Shown here piece by piece: positions 19,483 to 27,893 of a stretch of DNA of 64,000 bases. The stretch lies in contig CAVXGQ010000005.1 of NCBI GenBank assembly GCA_963761425.1, positions 496,001 to 560,000 of the forward strand, read 5' to 3'. The stretch is from Bog-793 sp963761425 (GTDB taxonomy: Bacteria > Actinomycetota > Acidimicrobiia > Acidimicrobiales > Bog-793). Made by a program: the position numbers and the translations under genes. The notes below the pieces were generated by a model. That model had not been told where the DNA came from. It did not search any database and saw nothing but the letters and a program-made list of their open reading frames with translations. Every line of letters begins with the position of its first letter. The first letter of the stretch is position 1.

Positions 19483-19974
19483 CCCGTTGTCCGAATTACC
19501 TCGATCTACCTGCGGACGCGCTCTTTTCGTGATCTATTTCGCCTACGACGGGCGAGTCGTCTGTTCGAGCCAGGCGACATCTGTGGGATGCCGTCGTTCC
19601 CCACTCGTCTGGAGGCAGATTCTCGAAGGTGGGTGGCGGTGAACACCTGGTTCGCACAGACCTGTAATGACTTTTGCCGCATATCCGGCTATCGCTGAGG
19701 GCGGGAGTACGCGCAGGTGGTCAACGACATTCGATCGATCTCCAGGCGACTGTGCGATGGTCGACCGGCTCGCGCACCACGCGGAGATTGTCGTCTTCAG
19801 GGCGACAGCTACCGACTGAAGGAGCGAGCCAAGAAGGTGATCGTCCTAGAAGGCCCCTGAACGCGAAGTTGTCGACCGACGACTACCGCGCGGTTTTCAA
19901 CCGGCGTTGACGCGCGCCGACGAGTTGTGACGACAAAGCGGCGAGAGCGCCCCGCTGGCGGTGAAGGGCCGCGC
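19483..19974. other. 492-bp intergenic stretch downstream of tRNA-Val
   Basis: Nothing recognisable was found. The small open frames lack motifs and ribosome binding sites. The 3' flank of a tRNA is a common integration site, but I saw no repeat of the tRNA 3' end within the window and no integrase, so an integrated element is not supported. Confidence 0.4.
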
Positions 19975-21027
19975 TCAGCTCTTGAGGCCTATCACGTTGG
20001 CAGGAGTTCCCGCGAGGAAACCTCGGATGTTCGAGGCGGTGACGTCGAGGATCCGTTCCAGGGCTTCCTTGCTGTACCAGGCCATGTGAGGGGTGATGAT
20101 GACGTTGTCGTGCTTGGCCAGCACGTGACCGGTGAGCATTTGGCGCAGCTTCTCCTCGATATCGGGAAGGTGGAACATCTGGGGTTCCTCCATCAGCTGT
20201 TCTTCACCTTCAATGACGTCGAGCGCGGCACCTCCGACTCGGCCGGAGTCCAGGGCCTCGAGCAGGGCCACGGTGTCGACCAAGGCACCTCGGGCGGTGT
20301 TCACGACGAGGACTCCGGGCTTCAGCATCGCGAAGCGCTCCCGGTTCAAAAGGTGATGGGTCTCAGGCCGGTAGGGCACGTGCAGGCTGATCACGTCCGA
20401 GCGGGACAGGAGCTCGTCGAGGGGGGTGTATTGGAACCCGAGCACCTCGGCGAGCAGGTGCTGAGGTCGGGCGTCACAGGCGAGCACCTCCATGCCGAAG
20501 GCCCGCCCGATCCGGATCACGTGCAGCCCGATGTTGCCCGCCCCGACCACCCCGAGCGTCTTCTCCCGCAGGTCGAAGCCGATCAGGCCCGCCAGCGAGA
20601 AGTCCCCGTAGGGGGTGCGCCGCATGGCGACGGCGAGCTTTCGCGACAGCGCCAAGATGAGGCTGAAAGTGTGCTCGGCGACGGTGTTCTCCGCGTAGGA
20701 GGGGACGTTGCACACGGTGATGCCAGACTCGACGCATGCGGCGAGGTCGATGTGGTCGAAACCGGTCGATCGGGTGGTGATCAGCCTCACGTTCGGCATG
20801 CGTTGGACGACGACAGGGGACACCAGTGAGCGGATGAAGACCGACACCACCGATGCCTCGCCGACCTCCTTGACGGTCTCTTCGTTCAGCGGACCGGCGA
20901 CCTGGCGGAACGGCACCCCTGCGAGGGCCTTTATCATTGGTTCTTCCTGCCACGGCTCCGCTTCGTACATGATCAACGTGGGTTGTCTGGTCTTCGGTGC
21001 CTCCTCAGAAGGAGCGGAACGTCCCAC
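19975..21027 (-). CDS. D-isomer-specific 2-hydroxyacid dehydrogenase (D-lactate dehydrogenase-like)
   Basis: This NAD-dependent enzyme interconverts a 2-keto acid and its D-2-hydroxyacid, most likely pyruvate/D-lactate. Seen are the substrate-domain LITTRSTGFDHIDL, the NAD-binding glycine motif LGVVGAGNIGLHVIRIGRAFG, the family signature MLKPGVLVVNTARGALVDT with the catalytic Arg nearby, and the catalytic His in NVIITPHMAWYSKEA. Placement of DVIEGEE before an insert and the DNVIITPH block resembles D-lactate dehydrogenases rather than SerA (no ACT domain). Annotated length is 350 residues; a start at the ATG near 20970 (MYEAEPWQEE) would give about 331, closer to the family norm. Confidence 0.85.
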   Translation of the reverse strand: MGRSAPSEEAPKTRQPTLIMYEAEPWQEEPMIKALAGVPFRQVAGPLNEETVKEVGEASVVSVFIRSLVSPVVVQRMPNVRLITTRSTGFDHIDLAACVESGITVCNVPSYAENTVAEHTFSLILALSRKLAVAMRRTPYGDFSLAGLIGFDLREKTLGVVGAGNIGLHVIRIGRAFGMEVLACDARPQHLLAEVLGFQYTPLDELLSRSDVISLHVPYRPETHHLLNRERFAMLKPGVLVVNTARGALVDTVALLEALDSGRVGGAALDVIEGEEQLMEEPQMFHLPDIEEKLRQMLTGHVLAKHDNVIITPHMAWYSKEALERILDVTASNIRGFLAGTPANVIGLKS

Positions 21028-21286
21028 GATCGCGAATGTGCGTTCAGGGTAATCGCCTGGCGTCGAGGGACCGAAGCGACCTGAGGATCAAAGAGCCGTG
21101 ATTTGGCCGACAGGTTCCTGGATTTCCTGCGCTTGTCGTGAGGTGGCGAGCTCTCGATGGACTGCAGAGGTCGTAGCGGCTTCGGCCAGGAGAGCTAGCT
21201 GTCTCCGCTTCCAACCGCGGCGGAGGTGTTGCGAAGACAGGTGGTCCTGGTTTTTAGGAATGACCCCGAGAGCGCTGAGGGTCACC

Positions 21287-22447
21287 TCACGGGAGGGGTC
21301 GATTCGGTGGTGGCGCAGGTGCCACCGCGCCGTACCTTACGGCGAATCCCCATACTCCCATCACCGAGGGGACGGATACCGGAATCCCGTTTTGTTTCAT
21401 GATTAGTCTGGTCGAACTCGTCGTTGTGCCCGTACCCCGCAGGTTGGTGAACGCGACCGTTGGCGTGTACTCGCCGAGCACGTCCTCTGTGCCGGAGCTG
21501 TTGCGAGGGGCTTCGACGACCCACTCTTCGCTCGTCCCGGGACCGGAGTAGTTCTGGTCAATGTCGAAAGTTTGCCCGTTGGTGAGGTCGTCAAGGTAGA
21601 TCTCCCACAGTGCGCCGGAGATCTTATCGATCACCACGGTGCAAAGGTCGCCGGGATTGACCGACATCTGGATGGGCGTGTTGGCCGCCGGGAGGATCTC
21701 CCACCAGGCGTAGGTGCTCACTGATTTCGTGGCCGGGTTGTACGTCTCGGTCACCCCGGCTTGAATCAGCGACGAGTTGGAAGCACCGTCGATGCCGACC
21801 CATTCGGACGTCACTGTCGTGCCAGATGACGGAAGGAGGTTGGGCACGTTGAAGGTCCCGATGACCGCGGTGTAGGGCCCGCCCCCGTAGTCCCATCCGG
21901 ACCAGTTGACCGGCTCAGCCGCCCGCGGCGGCGGTTCGTACACCCCTAACGACAACGATGCCCTGGCCACCTGACGGGTGGGCCGCGAAGAGTCGACCAC
22001 CCTCACTGTGAACGGGTAGTACCCACTTCCCGTGGGAGAACCGAGGAGCCTGCCGCCCCGGGACAGCCGCATACCCGGCGGCAGGGGGTACCGTCCGACC
22101 ACCTTCCAGAAGTATGGAGGTGTACCGCCCGATGCCGCGAGAGCCGCCGAATAGGCGTCCCCCACGGTTACCTTTGGAAGCGAAGTCGTCGTGATCTGCA
22201 GCCGCGAAGCGTTCGTTGCTCCGCGGAGCGATCCGTCGAGGTGTCGTCCGCCGGATGGCCCGGTGCTCTGCAGGTCAAGAGCGGGAAGGCCGACCTTGTT
22301 GTCGACGGTTCCGACGGGAGAACGCCCTGGCGAGAGCGACTCGGCACCCCGTCCGTTTGCCGCGCCACCCGGCGGAGCGAACGGAACCGTGGAAAGAACC
22401 GACACGGCCAGCGCAGCTAGAAGGCTGGTGATCAAGCGGTGGGACAT
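21287..22447 (-). CDS. Secreted G1-family glutamic endopeptidase (eqolisin)
   Basis: The 386-residue protein has a signal peptide (residues 1-29, LITSLLAALAVSVLSTV, ending GGAANG). An Ig-like domain spans about 80-165 (ITTTSLPKVTVGDAYSAALA, GTPPYFWKVVG). The eqolisin domain runs from about 178: NWSGWDYGGGPYTAVIGTF, SEWVGIDGASNSSLIQAGV, TYAWWEILPA and SEEWVVEAP. In the family the catalytic Gln lies in the ILQTG-like segment (here LIQAG) and the catalytic Glu in the AEW-like segment (here EEWVVE); both are present. Such enzymes digest proteins at very low pH, fitting an acidophile. An IS630 element begins 50 bp upstream of the start and may have displaced its promoter. Confidence 0.85.
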   Translation of the reverse strand: MSHRLITSLLAALAVSVLSTVPFAPPGGAANGRGAESLSPGRSPVGTVDNKVGLPALDLQSTGPSGGRHLDGSLRGATNASRLQITTTSLPKVTVGDAYSAALAASGGTPPYFWKVVGRYPLPPGMRLSRGGRLLGSPTGSGYYPFTVRVVDSSRPTRQVARASLSLGVYEPPPRAAEPVNWSGWDYGGGPYTAVIGTFNVPNLLPSSGTTVTSEWVGIDGASNSSLIQAGVTETYNPATKSVSTYAWWEILPAANTPIQMSVNPGDLCTVVIDKISGALWEIYLDDLTNGQTFDIDQNYSGPGTSEEWVVEAPRNSSGTEDVLGEYTPTVAFTNLRGTGTTTSSTRLIMKQNGIPVSVPSVMGVWGFAVRYGAVAPAPPPNRPLP

Positions 22448-22496
22448 AGCGGGACTCTTCTTGCCGTAGCTCTGTTACTTGTTCATTTCACCCCTA

Positions 22497-22512
22497 GTGT
22501 CCTGAGTCACTG
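22497..22512 (+). repeat. IS630 left terminal inverted repeat
   Basis: GTGTCCTGAGTCACTG is the exact reverse complement of the right end. The transposase stop codon (22507-22509) lies inside this repeat. Confidence 0.95.
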
Positions 22513-23586
22513 GACAGTTGATAAATAGGAAGCGAGGCTCTCGAAGATCTCGTCGGCCGTCTTGTGCCAGACGAAGGGCCTCGGGTTCTCGTTCCAGGTG
22601 TCGATCCACGAACTGATCGCCGCTTCGAGCTCTTTTGTCGAGCGATGCGTTGCTCTTCTCAGCCATTTGTTGGTCAGCTCGGCGAACCAGCGCTCGACCA
22701 AGTTCATCCACGATGAGTAGGTCGGCGTGAAGTGGAGGGTGAAGCGCGGATGGCGCACCAGCCAACGGTGGATCTCGGGCGTCTTGTGCGTCGAGGAGTT
22801 GTCGACGATCACGTGGATGTCCAAGTCCTCGGGAACCGAGCGATTGATGAGGTTCAAGAACCGGTGGAACTCGTCGGCACGGTGACGATCGGTCATGTCC
22901 GCGATCACCTGTCCCGATGCGACGTCGAGCGCCGCGTAGAGGTTTGTCGTGCCATGGCGCAGATAGTCATGGGTCTGGCGTTCGGGAACTCCTGGTCGCA
23001 GTGGCAACACAGGTGCGGTGCGATCGAGCGCTTGGACTTGGGTCTTCTCGTCGACACAGAGCACCAGTGCGGCTTCCGGTGGGTTCATGTAGAGACCGAC
23101 GACATCACGCACCTTTTCGATGAATTGCGGGTCGTTCGACAACTTGAAGGAGTCGACGAGGTGGGGCTTTAGGCCGAACGCTCGCCAAATTCTCGAGATT
23201 GCCGATTGGCTCATCCCCATGTCCTTGGCCATCGAGCGGGTCGACCAGTGCGTTGCGTCGGTGGGCATCTCCTCGAGCGTCTTCACGATCACTGCTTCGA
23301 CCACATCGTCGGTGATCGTGCGAACCGCGCCGGGACGTGGATCATCTGCGAGTCCGTCGAGGCGTCGCGCGAGGAAGCGACTGCGCCACTTCCACACGGT
23401 CTGCTGGGACGTGTGGAGCTTGGCGGCGACGACCTTGTTGTCGAGGCCCTGCGCACAGGCGAGAACGATCCGGCAGCGGAATGCCAGAGATTGCGCCGAC
23501 TTCGGGCGCCTCGCCCACCGTTCGAGCGTCTCGCGCTCCTCTTCGGTGAGCACCAAGGGAGCTTTCGGACGTCCGCGTCCTGCCAT
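22507..23586 (-). CDS. IS630-family transposase
   Basis: The 359-residue DDE transposase is intact. Its N-terminal helix-turn-helix part shows SAQSLAFRCRIVLACAQGLD and LHTSQQTVWKWRSRFLARRL; a second winged-helix part shows WSTRSMAKDMGMSQSAISRI. The catalytic residues are in LVLCVDEKTQVQALDRT (D), HVIVDNSSTHKTPE (D) and YSSWMNLVERWFAEL (E), spaced as in IS630. The ATG at 23586 gives the normal start. The stop codon falls within the terminal inverted repeat, so the last two residues (VQ) are encoded by the transposon end itself. Confidence 0.95.
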   Translation of the reverse strand: MAGRGRPKAPLVLTEEERETLERWARRPKSAQSLAFRCRIVLACAQGLDNKVVAAKLHTSQQTVWKWRSRFLARRLDGLADDPRPGAVRTITDDVVEAVIVKTLEEMPTDATHWSTRSMAKDMGMSQSAISRIWRAFGLKPHLVDSFKLSNDPQFIEKVRDVVGLYMNPPEAALVLCVDEKTQVQALDRTAPVLPLRPGVPERQTHDYLRHGTTNLYAALDVASGQVIADMTDRHRADEFHRFLNLINRSVPEDLDIHVIVDNSSTHKTPEIHRWLVRHPRFTLHFTPTYSSWMNLVERWFAELTNKWLRRATHRSTKELEAAISSWIDTWNENPRPFVWHKTADEIFESLASYLSTVQ

Positions 23587-23626
23587 GGAACAACGCTACG
23601 CGACTCGCGCCATCAACGCGAGTATT

Positions 23627-23642
23627 CAGTGACTCAGGACAC
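23627..23642 (+). repeat. IS630 right terminal inverted repeat
   Basis: CAGTGACTCAGGACAC matches the left end perfectly in inverse orientation and is followed by the TA target duplication at 23643-23644. Confidence 0.95.
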
Positions 23643-23644
23643 TA

Positions 23645-23996
23645 GGGCCACCGAAAGCTAACTGCGGTAGCACGCGGAGCGGCGGAAGTGAGTGCAACTG
23701 AGTCAAGTGAATGGTCAATCTCGATCACCGGCCGAGGGTATCGACGACCCACACTCCTCTGGGCAATCGAGGTGATCACCTTGTCGTACGCCAGGAACTC
23801 GTCGAGCATCGTTCCCGTCGTCTACCAGGAGGTGGGGGCGCGGGTGAGCAGCACGACTTGCTCGAAGTTCGATGATGCCTTCCTTGCGAGCTTCGACGGT
23901 CGTTGAGAAAAGAACCCACGCTTGGCCGCGACTGGGAGCCGTCGATGGTTCGTCAGGCACCGGCGTGCTCCGGGGCGCCTGACGGGTCGGCCAGTC
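23645..23996. other. 352-bp stretch between IS630 and a lipase-like gene, no gene recognised
   Basis: Before the insertion this DNA would have been contiguous with the eqolisin upstream region, so it may contain that gene's original promoter, oriented toward lower coordinates. The short frames on each strand have no recognisable motifs. Confidence 0.35.
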
Positions 23997-25268
23997 CTAG
24001 TGGTGCGCGCTCCTCGACCAGGTGGCTTCGGCAGCCGCGGTGTCGGCGACGAGATTTCCGAGGGCGAGGTTGACGTCGTAATCGTGGTAGCCCCAGGCCG
24101 GCCCGTCCGACTCCGTCACCACCGGCCGCGGGTCCGAGGCGCCCGAGACCTTGGTGACCTGCAACCAGGTGGCGCCACCGACGGATTCACATCGAGCGCT
24201 GTAGAGCTGGGGGAATTCGACCCAGGGGGTCGGGAGTTTGCCCTCCGAGGGGAAGAAGGGGGCAAAGGCCCCGCTGCCTCCGCCAATCGCCACGGGATTG
24301 ACGCAAACGACCTGTAGCCCGCGCTTCGCTGTCTGCCCGGCGAGGATCGAGACACCCTGTCCCGGGCGACCGAAGAACGAGTCTGCCGGAGGCTTCTGGG
24401 CGAAGGTTGAGTAGGCGATCACGCATCCGGCCTCACCCGGCGAGCTGCACGCCGGGATACTGGTGAAGCTGCCGCCGACGAGCGCCCCGGTAGGTACGAC
24501 GACGTTCCCACCGAGCAAGATCGCGAGCACAAGTCGCTTCCGCAGCGCCGGGTTGTGGTCGATGAAGTGCTGGATCAGCCGGATCAGCATCGTGGCACCC
24601 TGGGAGTGTCCAATGAAGATGATCGGTCGCCCGTCGTTGTCGTACCGCAAGTAATCCTCGAAGGCGGCGCGCAGGCTGTCATAGGCGGTCACCGTTGGCT
24701 GGGACGAGGCGTTGAGTAAGGGCGAGGCGAAGAGTCTGGTCAGGGTGATCTGACGGTACAGGGGAGCCCAGACTCGACACACAGTGGAGAAGCGTGACGC
24801 CTGGGCGAAGGTCGCGGCGATCTCGGCCGCCTGGACGCGGAAGTCCGCGTTCGGCTTCGTCTCGCTGCTGACGGTCGGGTAGACGTAGAAGCAGTCGAAC
24901 TTCGACGTCGTGGCGATCTTGGCGGTGAGGATCGAGCTGGACCCTGACGGCCCCACCACGGTCGTCGTAAGGCTCCGGGCGCAGGGGTCCTCGTGCGCGC
25001 CCGGTCGGCACAGCCAGACTGTTTTCGACGACTTCGCAGAGCCGTGCTCACCAGCGGTGTGCCCCAACTCGCGCGGTGGCACTCGCCCGGTGGCGAACGC
25101 GGTGGCAACCGGAGCCGCCGCGGCCAGTGAGCCCATCGCCAGCATCATGGCTCCGGCGGCCAGCCACCCGGTGCGGCGAGACCGGCGGGAGTTACTCGCA
25201 CCCGAGACGCGGCCCCACGAAGGGCGAGGCTCGGGACGACGGTGGCCAAAGCCGGTTCCAGTGCGCAT
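23997..25268 (-). CDS. Secreted DUF3089-type alpha/beta hydrolase
   Basis: The 423-residue protein has a basic N-terminus and a hydrophobic core (GWLAAGAMMLAMGSLAAAA) that looks like a Tat- or Sec-type signal peptide, with SRRSRRTG ahead of it. The mature part has FDCFYVYPTVSSETKPNADF, RVWAPLYRQITL and the nucleophile elbow IIFIGHSQGATMLIRL, the pattern of DUF3089 lipase/esterase-like proteins common in actinobacteria. Catalytic Ser is in GHSQG; a candidate His is in GYHDYDVNL near the end. Cysteines in LCRPGAHEDPC and CSSPGEAGC may form disulfides. The substrate is unknown. Confidence 0.8.
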   Translation of the reverse strand: MRTGTGFGHRRPEPRPSWGRVSGASNSRRSRRTGWLAAGAMMLAMGSLAAAAPVATAFATGRVPPRELGHTAGEHGSAKSSKTVWLCRPGAHEDPCARSLTTTVVGPSGSSSILTAKIATTSKFDCFYVYPTVSSETKPNADFRVQAAEIAATFAQASRFSTVCRVWAPLYRQITLTRLFASPLLNASSQPTVTAYDSLRAAFEDYLRYDNDGRPIIFIGHSQGATMLIRLIQHFIDHNPALRKRLVLAILLGGNVVVPTGALVGGSFTSIPACSSPGEAGCVIAYSTFAQKPPADSFFGRPGQGVSILAGQTAKRGLQVVCVNPVAIGGGSGAFAPFFPSEGKLPTPWVEFPQLYSARCESVGGATWLQVTKVSGASDPRPVVTESDGPAWGYHDYDVNLALGNLVADTAAAEATWSRSAHH

Positions 25269-25437
25269 CTTGGGGTCTCCTCGCGGGGTCCTCCGGCCGT
25301 CGTGCCGGAGCGATCCCTCGTTGGGAAGTTATCGGCCCGGTTGCTGTAACCGGTCGGAACGCCAGGTGGAACCTCCGGCGGACGGCCCCTCGTCGGTGGG
25401 GACGCGGTGCGCCTCGGCCGGGCTTCGGCCGGAAAGA

Positions 25438-26265
25438 CTAGGAGGACCGTCCGATCGCCTGATCAATGAGCTGCGCCACCGTTTCGGGCGCCTCGAGGTA
25501 GGGCAGGTGCGCCGTGCCGGAAAGGACTTGATGACGGGCCGTCGGGATGCGGTCGGCGGCCGCCCGGCAGTACTCCACCACATAGGGGACGTCGAGGTCA
25601 CCGCAGGCGATCGTCACCGGGGACGCGATCTCCTCCAGTCGGCTCCACGCGTCGATCTCGTTCGAACCACCGTCTTCCGCGAGGTGGTTTCCCAGGATGC
25701 GCCGGTTCATGTCCAGCGCGAGCGCACGGGGTGCACCGCCGACACGCCCTTCCGCCGACGAAGGTCCGTCTAACCAAAGCCAGACCGAGATCCGGTTCAT
25801 TTCGTCGAGGTCGCCGGCTTGCTCCGCCGCCGTGTAGGAGTTGACGAGACGTTGCGTGTCGGGATCGAGGGTGGCGACTTCCGGAGCCCCGGAGATCGCG
25901 GTGCCGAGAAGCACCAGGCCCGCGACGCGCTCGGGTGCGTCGAGCGCGGCGTCGAGCGCGAGCCCTCCGCCCATGGAGCTTCCGACCAGCCAGGCCGGTT
26001 CGTCCGTCACCGTGTCGAGCACGGCCAACAGATCGTCGAGGTGTGAGAAGGCACCGGAAGGGGGAGCGGTATCACCGAAGCCGCGCCGATCGTAGGTGAC
26101 GACGGTGGCACGCCCGGCGATGGCCGCAACCACGGCACGCCAGGAGCGCCGGTCCGCCACGCCGGCGTGGAGGAAGACGATGGTCGGGGGACGGCTAGTC
26201 CAGCGATCGCCGACGATCTTGGCACCGTTGCAGGCGAGCTCGATCGGCGTGGCGGCGCCGTCCAT
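25438..26265 (-). CDS. Alpha/beta hydrolase
   Basis: The 275-residue cytoplasmic hydrolase shows the oxyanion region IVFLHAGVADRRSW, DRRGFGDTAPP, the nucleophile elbow WLVGSSMGGGLALDAAL (Ser in GSSMG), an acid residue near IACGDLDVPYVVEY and a His in LSGTAHLPYLEAPETV. The full Ser-Asp-His order is present. It resembles enol-lactone hydrolases and haloperoxidase-like hydrolases, but the substrate cannot be told. It lies 31 bp upstream of an MBL-rhodanese gene's stop on the same strand, so the two may be co-transcribed. Confidence 0.85.
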   Translation of the reverse strand: MDGAATPIELACNGAKIVGDRWTSRPPTIVFLHAGVADRRSWRAVVAAIAGRATVVTYDRRGFGDTAPPSGAFSHLDDLLAVLDTVTDEPAWLVGSSMGGGLALDAALDAPERVAGLVLLGTAISGAPEVATLDPDTQRLVNSYTAAEQAGDLDEMNRISVWLWLDGPSSAEGRVGGAPRALALDMNRRILGNHLAEDGGSNEIDAWSRLEEIASPVTIACGDLDVPYVVEYCRAAADRIPTARHQVLSGTAHLPYLEAPETVAQLIDQAIGRSS

Positions 26266-26296
26266 TCAGCGTTCCTTGTCGGCGGATACCGGTGGC

Positions 26297-27667
26297 CTAG
26301 GCAACGGGCGTCTCCCCGTCAGTCGAGACGATGGGGAGTCCCGACGCCTCCGCGTTGACCCAGTCATCGTCGATGAGCAGGATCTCCCGCCCGATCCCTT
26401 CGAGCAGGCTGGCGGCGATCGCGGCGCGATAACCGCTTGCGCAGTAGACGGCCAGCCTGCCGACGGGAAGGTCGGCGAGGCGCGCCGCCAGATCGTGGAG
26501 CGGAAGGTGGAACGACCCCGCGAGATGGCCGCTCCGCCGTTCGTCACTACGACGGACATCGACCAGGACAAGGTCGGGAATGGCCGCCACGTCGCCGAAA
26601 CCGATGACGGGATAGCTGCGCAGGAGACCGTCCCCTCCGAGGTCCCGGATTTTGCCGACCGCCGCGCCCGCCGGGCGGTCGATCCCGATGCGGATCAGTT
26701 GACGCTGGGCGTCGGCGACCTCGCGTTCGCTCTCTCCGATCAGGGTGAGCGGGGTTTCCCAGGGGATCAGCCAGCCGAGGTAGGTGGAGAACAAGGTGTC
26801 GAGGGCCAGGCTGATGGTTCCGGCAAGGTGCTCGTGCGCGAAGGCCAACCGCGTTCGCAGGTCGACGACCCACTCGCCGTTCGCGATCCGCTTCTGCAGC
26901 TCGCCGGGATCGACCCGCTTGACCGGTGAGAGGTTGGCCGGTGCCGGCCCGGCGCGGTTGAGCGGGCCCATGTGCGTGTAGTACGCGGGGTAGGCGGTCA
27001 GCCCGGCGATCAGGCGCCCGACGAAAGCGTCCTCGTCGTCGGCCACGAAGGCGTCGTTGGTGGCCCGCTCCACGCCGATCGTGCTTGCGACCATCGGGGC
27101 GATCTTCCCTGAGGAGCAGAAGCTGCCGAAGCCGTGCGTCGGGTACACCGGTACGTCGTCGGCGAGAAGCGCGCCAAGCCGGCGGACCGAACGAAACTGC
27201 AAGCGGGTGAGGTTCTCGGTGTGCTGGGCGCCGAGAAGGTCGGTGCGACCAACACTGCCGTAGAGGAGCGACCCCCCGGTGAACGCGGCCGGGGCACCCC
27301 CGTCGTCGATGACGTAGGCGAGATGATCGAAGGTGTGTCCCGGGGTCGCCATGACCCGCACGCGCAGTCTCCCGTCGGTGAGCTCCTCTCCGTCGGAGAC
27401 GCCACGCCATTCGAACTGGAGCTGCTCAGCGGCCGACAGTAGATAGGTCGCACCCCGGCGCCGGGCGAGTTCGAGCCCGCCGGATACGTAGTCGTTGTGG
27501 ACGTGGGTCTCGGCGACGAACGCACAGCGCAGGTGTTGCCGGGCGAGGAGCGCCTCGACGCGGTCGATGTCACGCTGCGGATCGATGACGACGGCGGTCT
27601 CGTTGTCGTGGGCGATATAGCTGCGGTCACCCAGCTCCGGGGTCTCGACGACTTCCACATCGATCAC
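26297..27667 (-). CDS. Metallo-beta-lactamase fold/rhodanese protein (persulfide dioxygenase-like)
   Basis: The 456-residue protein has an N-terminal MBL domain with the metal motif VAETHVHNDYVSGG, TPGHTFDHLAYV and PTHGFGSFCSSG, followed by two rhodanese domains. In the first, the catalytic position reads AHEHLAGTISL with no obvious Cys. In the second, LAVYCASGYRAAIAA has an active-site Cys. The MBL-rhodanese arrangement is known from persulfide dioxygenases and sulfur-handling proteins. The start is set by an AAAGGAGG ribosome binding site before GTG 27667. The CysO-CysM cysteine route 20 kb away gives a sulfur context but no direct link. Confidence 0.85.
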   Translation of the reverse strand: MIDVEVVETPELGDRSYIAHDNETAVVIDPQRDIDRVEALLARQHLRCAFVAETHVHNDYVSGGLELARRRGATYLLSAAEQLQFEWRGVSDGEELTDGRLRVRVMATPGHTFDHLAYVIDDGGAPAAFTGGSLLYGSVGRTDLLGAQHTENLTRLQFRSVRRLGALLADDVPVYPTHGFGSFCSSGKIAPMVASTIGVERATNDAFVADDEDAFVGRLIAGLTAYPAYYTHMGPLNRAGPAPANLSPVKRVDPGELQKRIANGEWVVDLRTRLAFAHEHLAGTISLALDTLFSTYLGWLIPWETPLTLIGESEREVADAQRQLIRIGIDRPAGAAVGKIRDLGGDGLLRSYPVIGFGDVAAIPDLVLVDVRRSDERRSGHLAGSFHLPLHDLAARLADLPVGRLAVYCASGYRAAIAASLLEGIGREILLIDDDWVNAEASGLPIVSTDGETPVA

Positions 27668-27893
27668 GAAGCACCCTCCTTTGGTGCTGGCGACCACGGT
27701 AACGGCGACCACCCGCTCGCCATGCCAGGGTCCGTCTGGATAGGTCCCGGGCGCGGCACGGTTGGTACGCTCGGCACCGGATGGATGCTGTCGCTTGCCG
27801 CCTGACCTCGGCTCCCACTGCCGACCAGACTGACGCGGAGGCGGGCAGCTGAGCAGTTCTCTGGCCGGGTCGCAGTCCGCACCGGGCGATCCG

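Larger units (their letters stand above)
22497..23642 (-). mobile_element. Complete IS630-family insertion sequence
   Basis: The 1146-bp element is bounded by perfect 16-bp terminal inverted repeats and flanked on each side by the TA dinucleotide (22495-22496 and 23643-23644) expected of IS630/Tc1-type insertion. It carries one intact transposase gene and looks recently active. It has landed in the promoter region of the eqolisin gene. Confidence 0.93.

Noticed and set aside
19409..19974. Genomic island inserted at tRNA-Val
   Set aside because: No duplicated tRNA 3' end and no integrase gene are present in the window.
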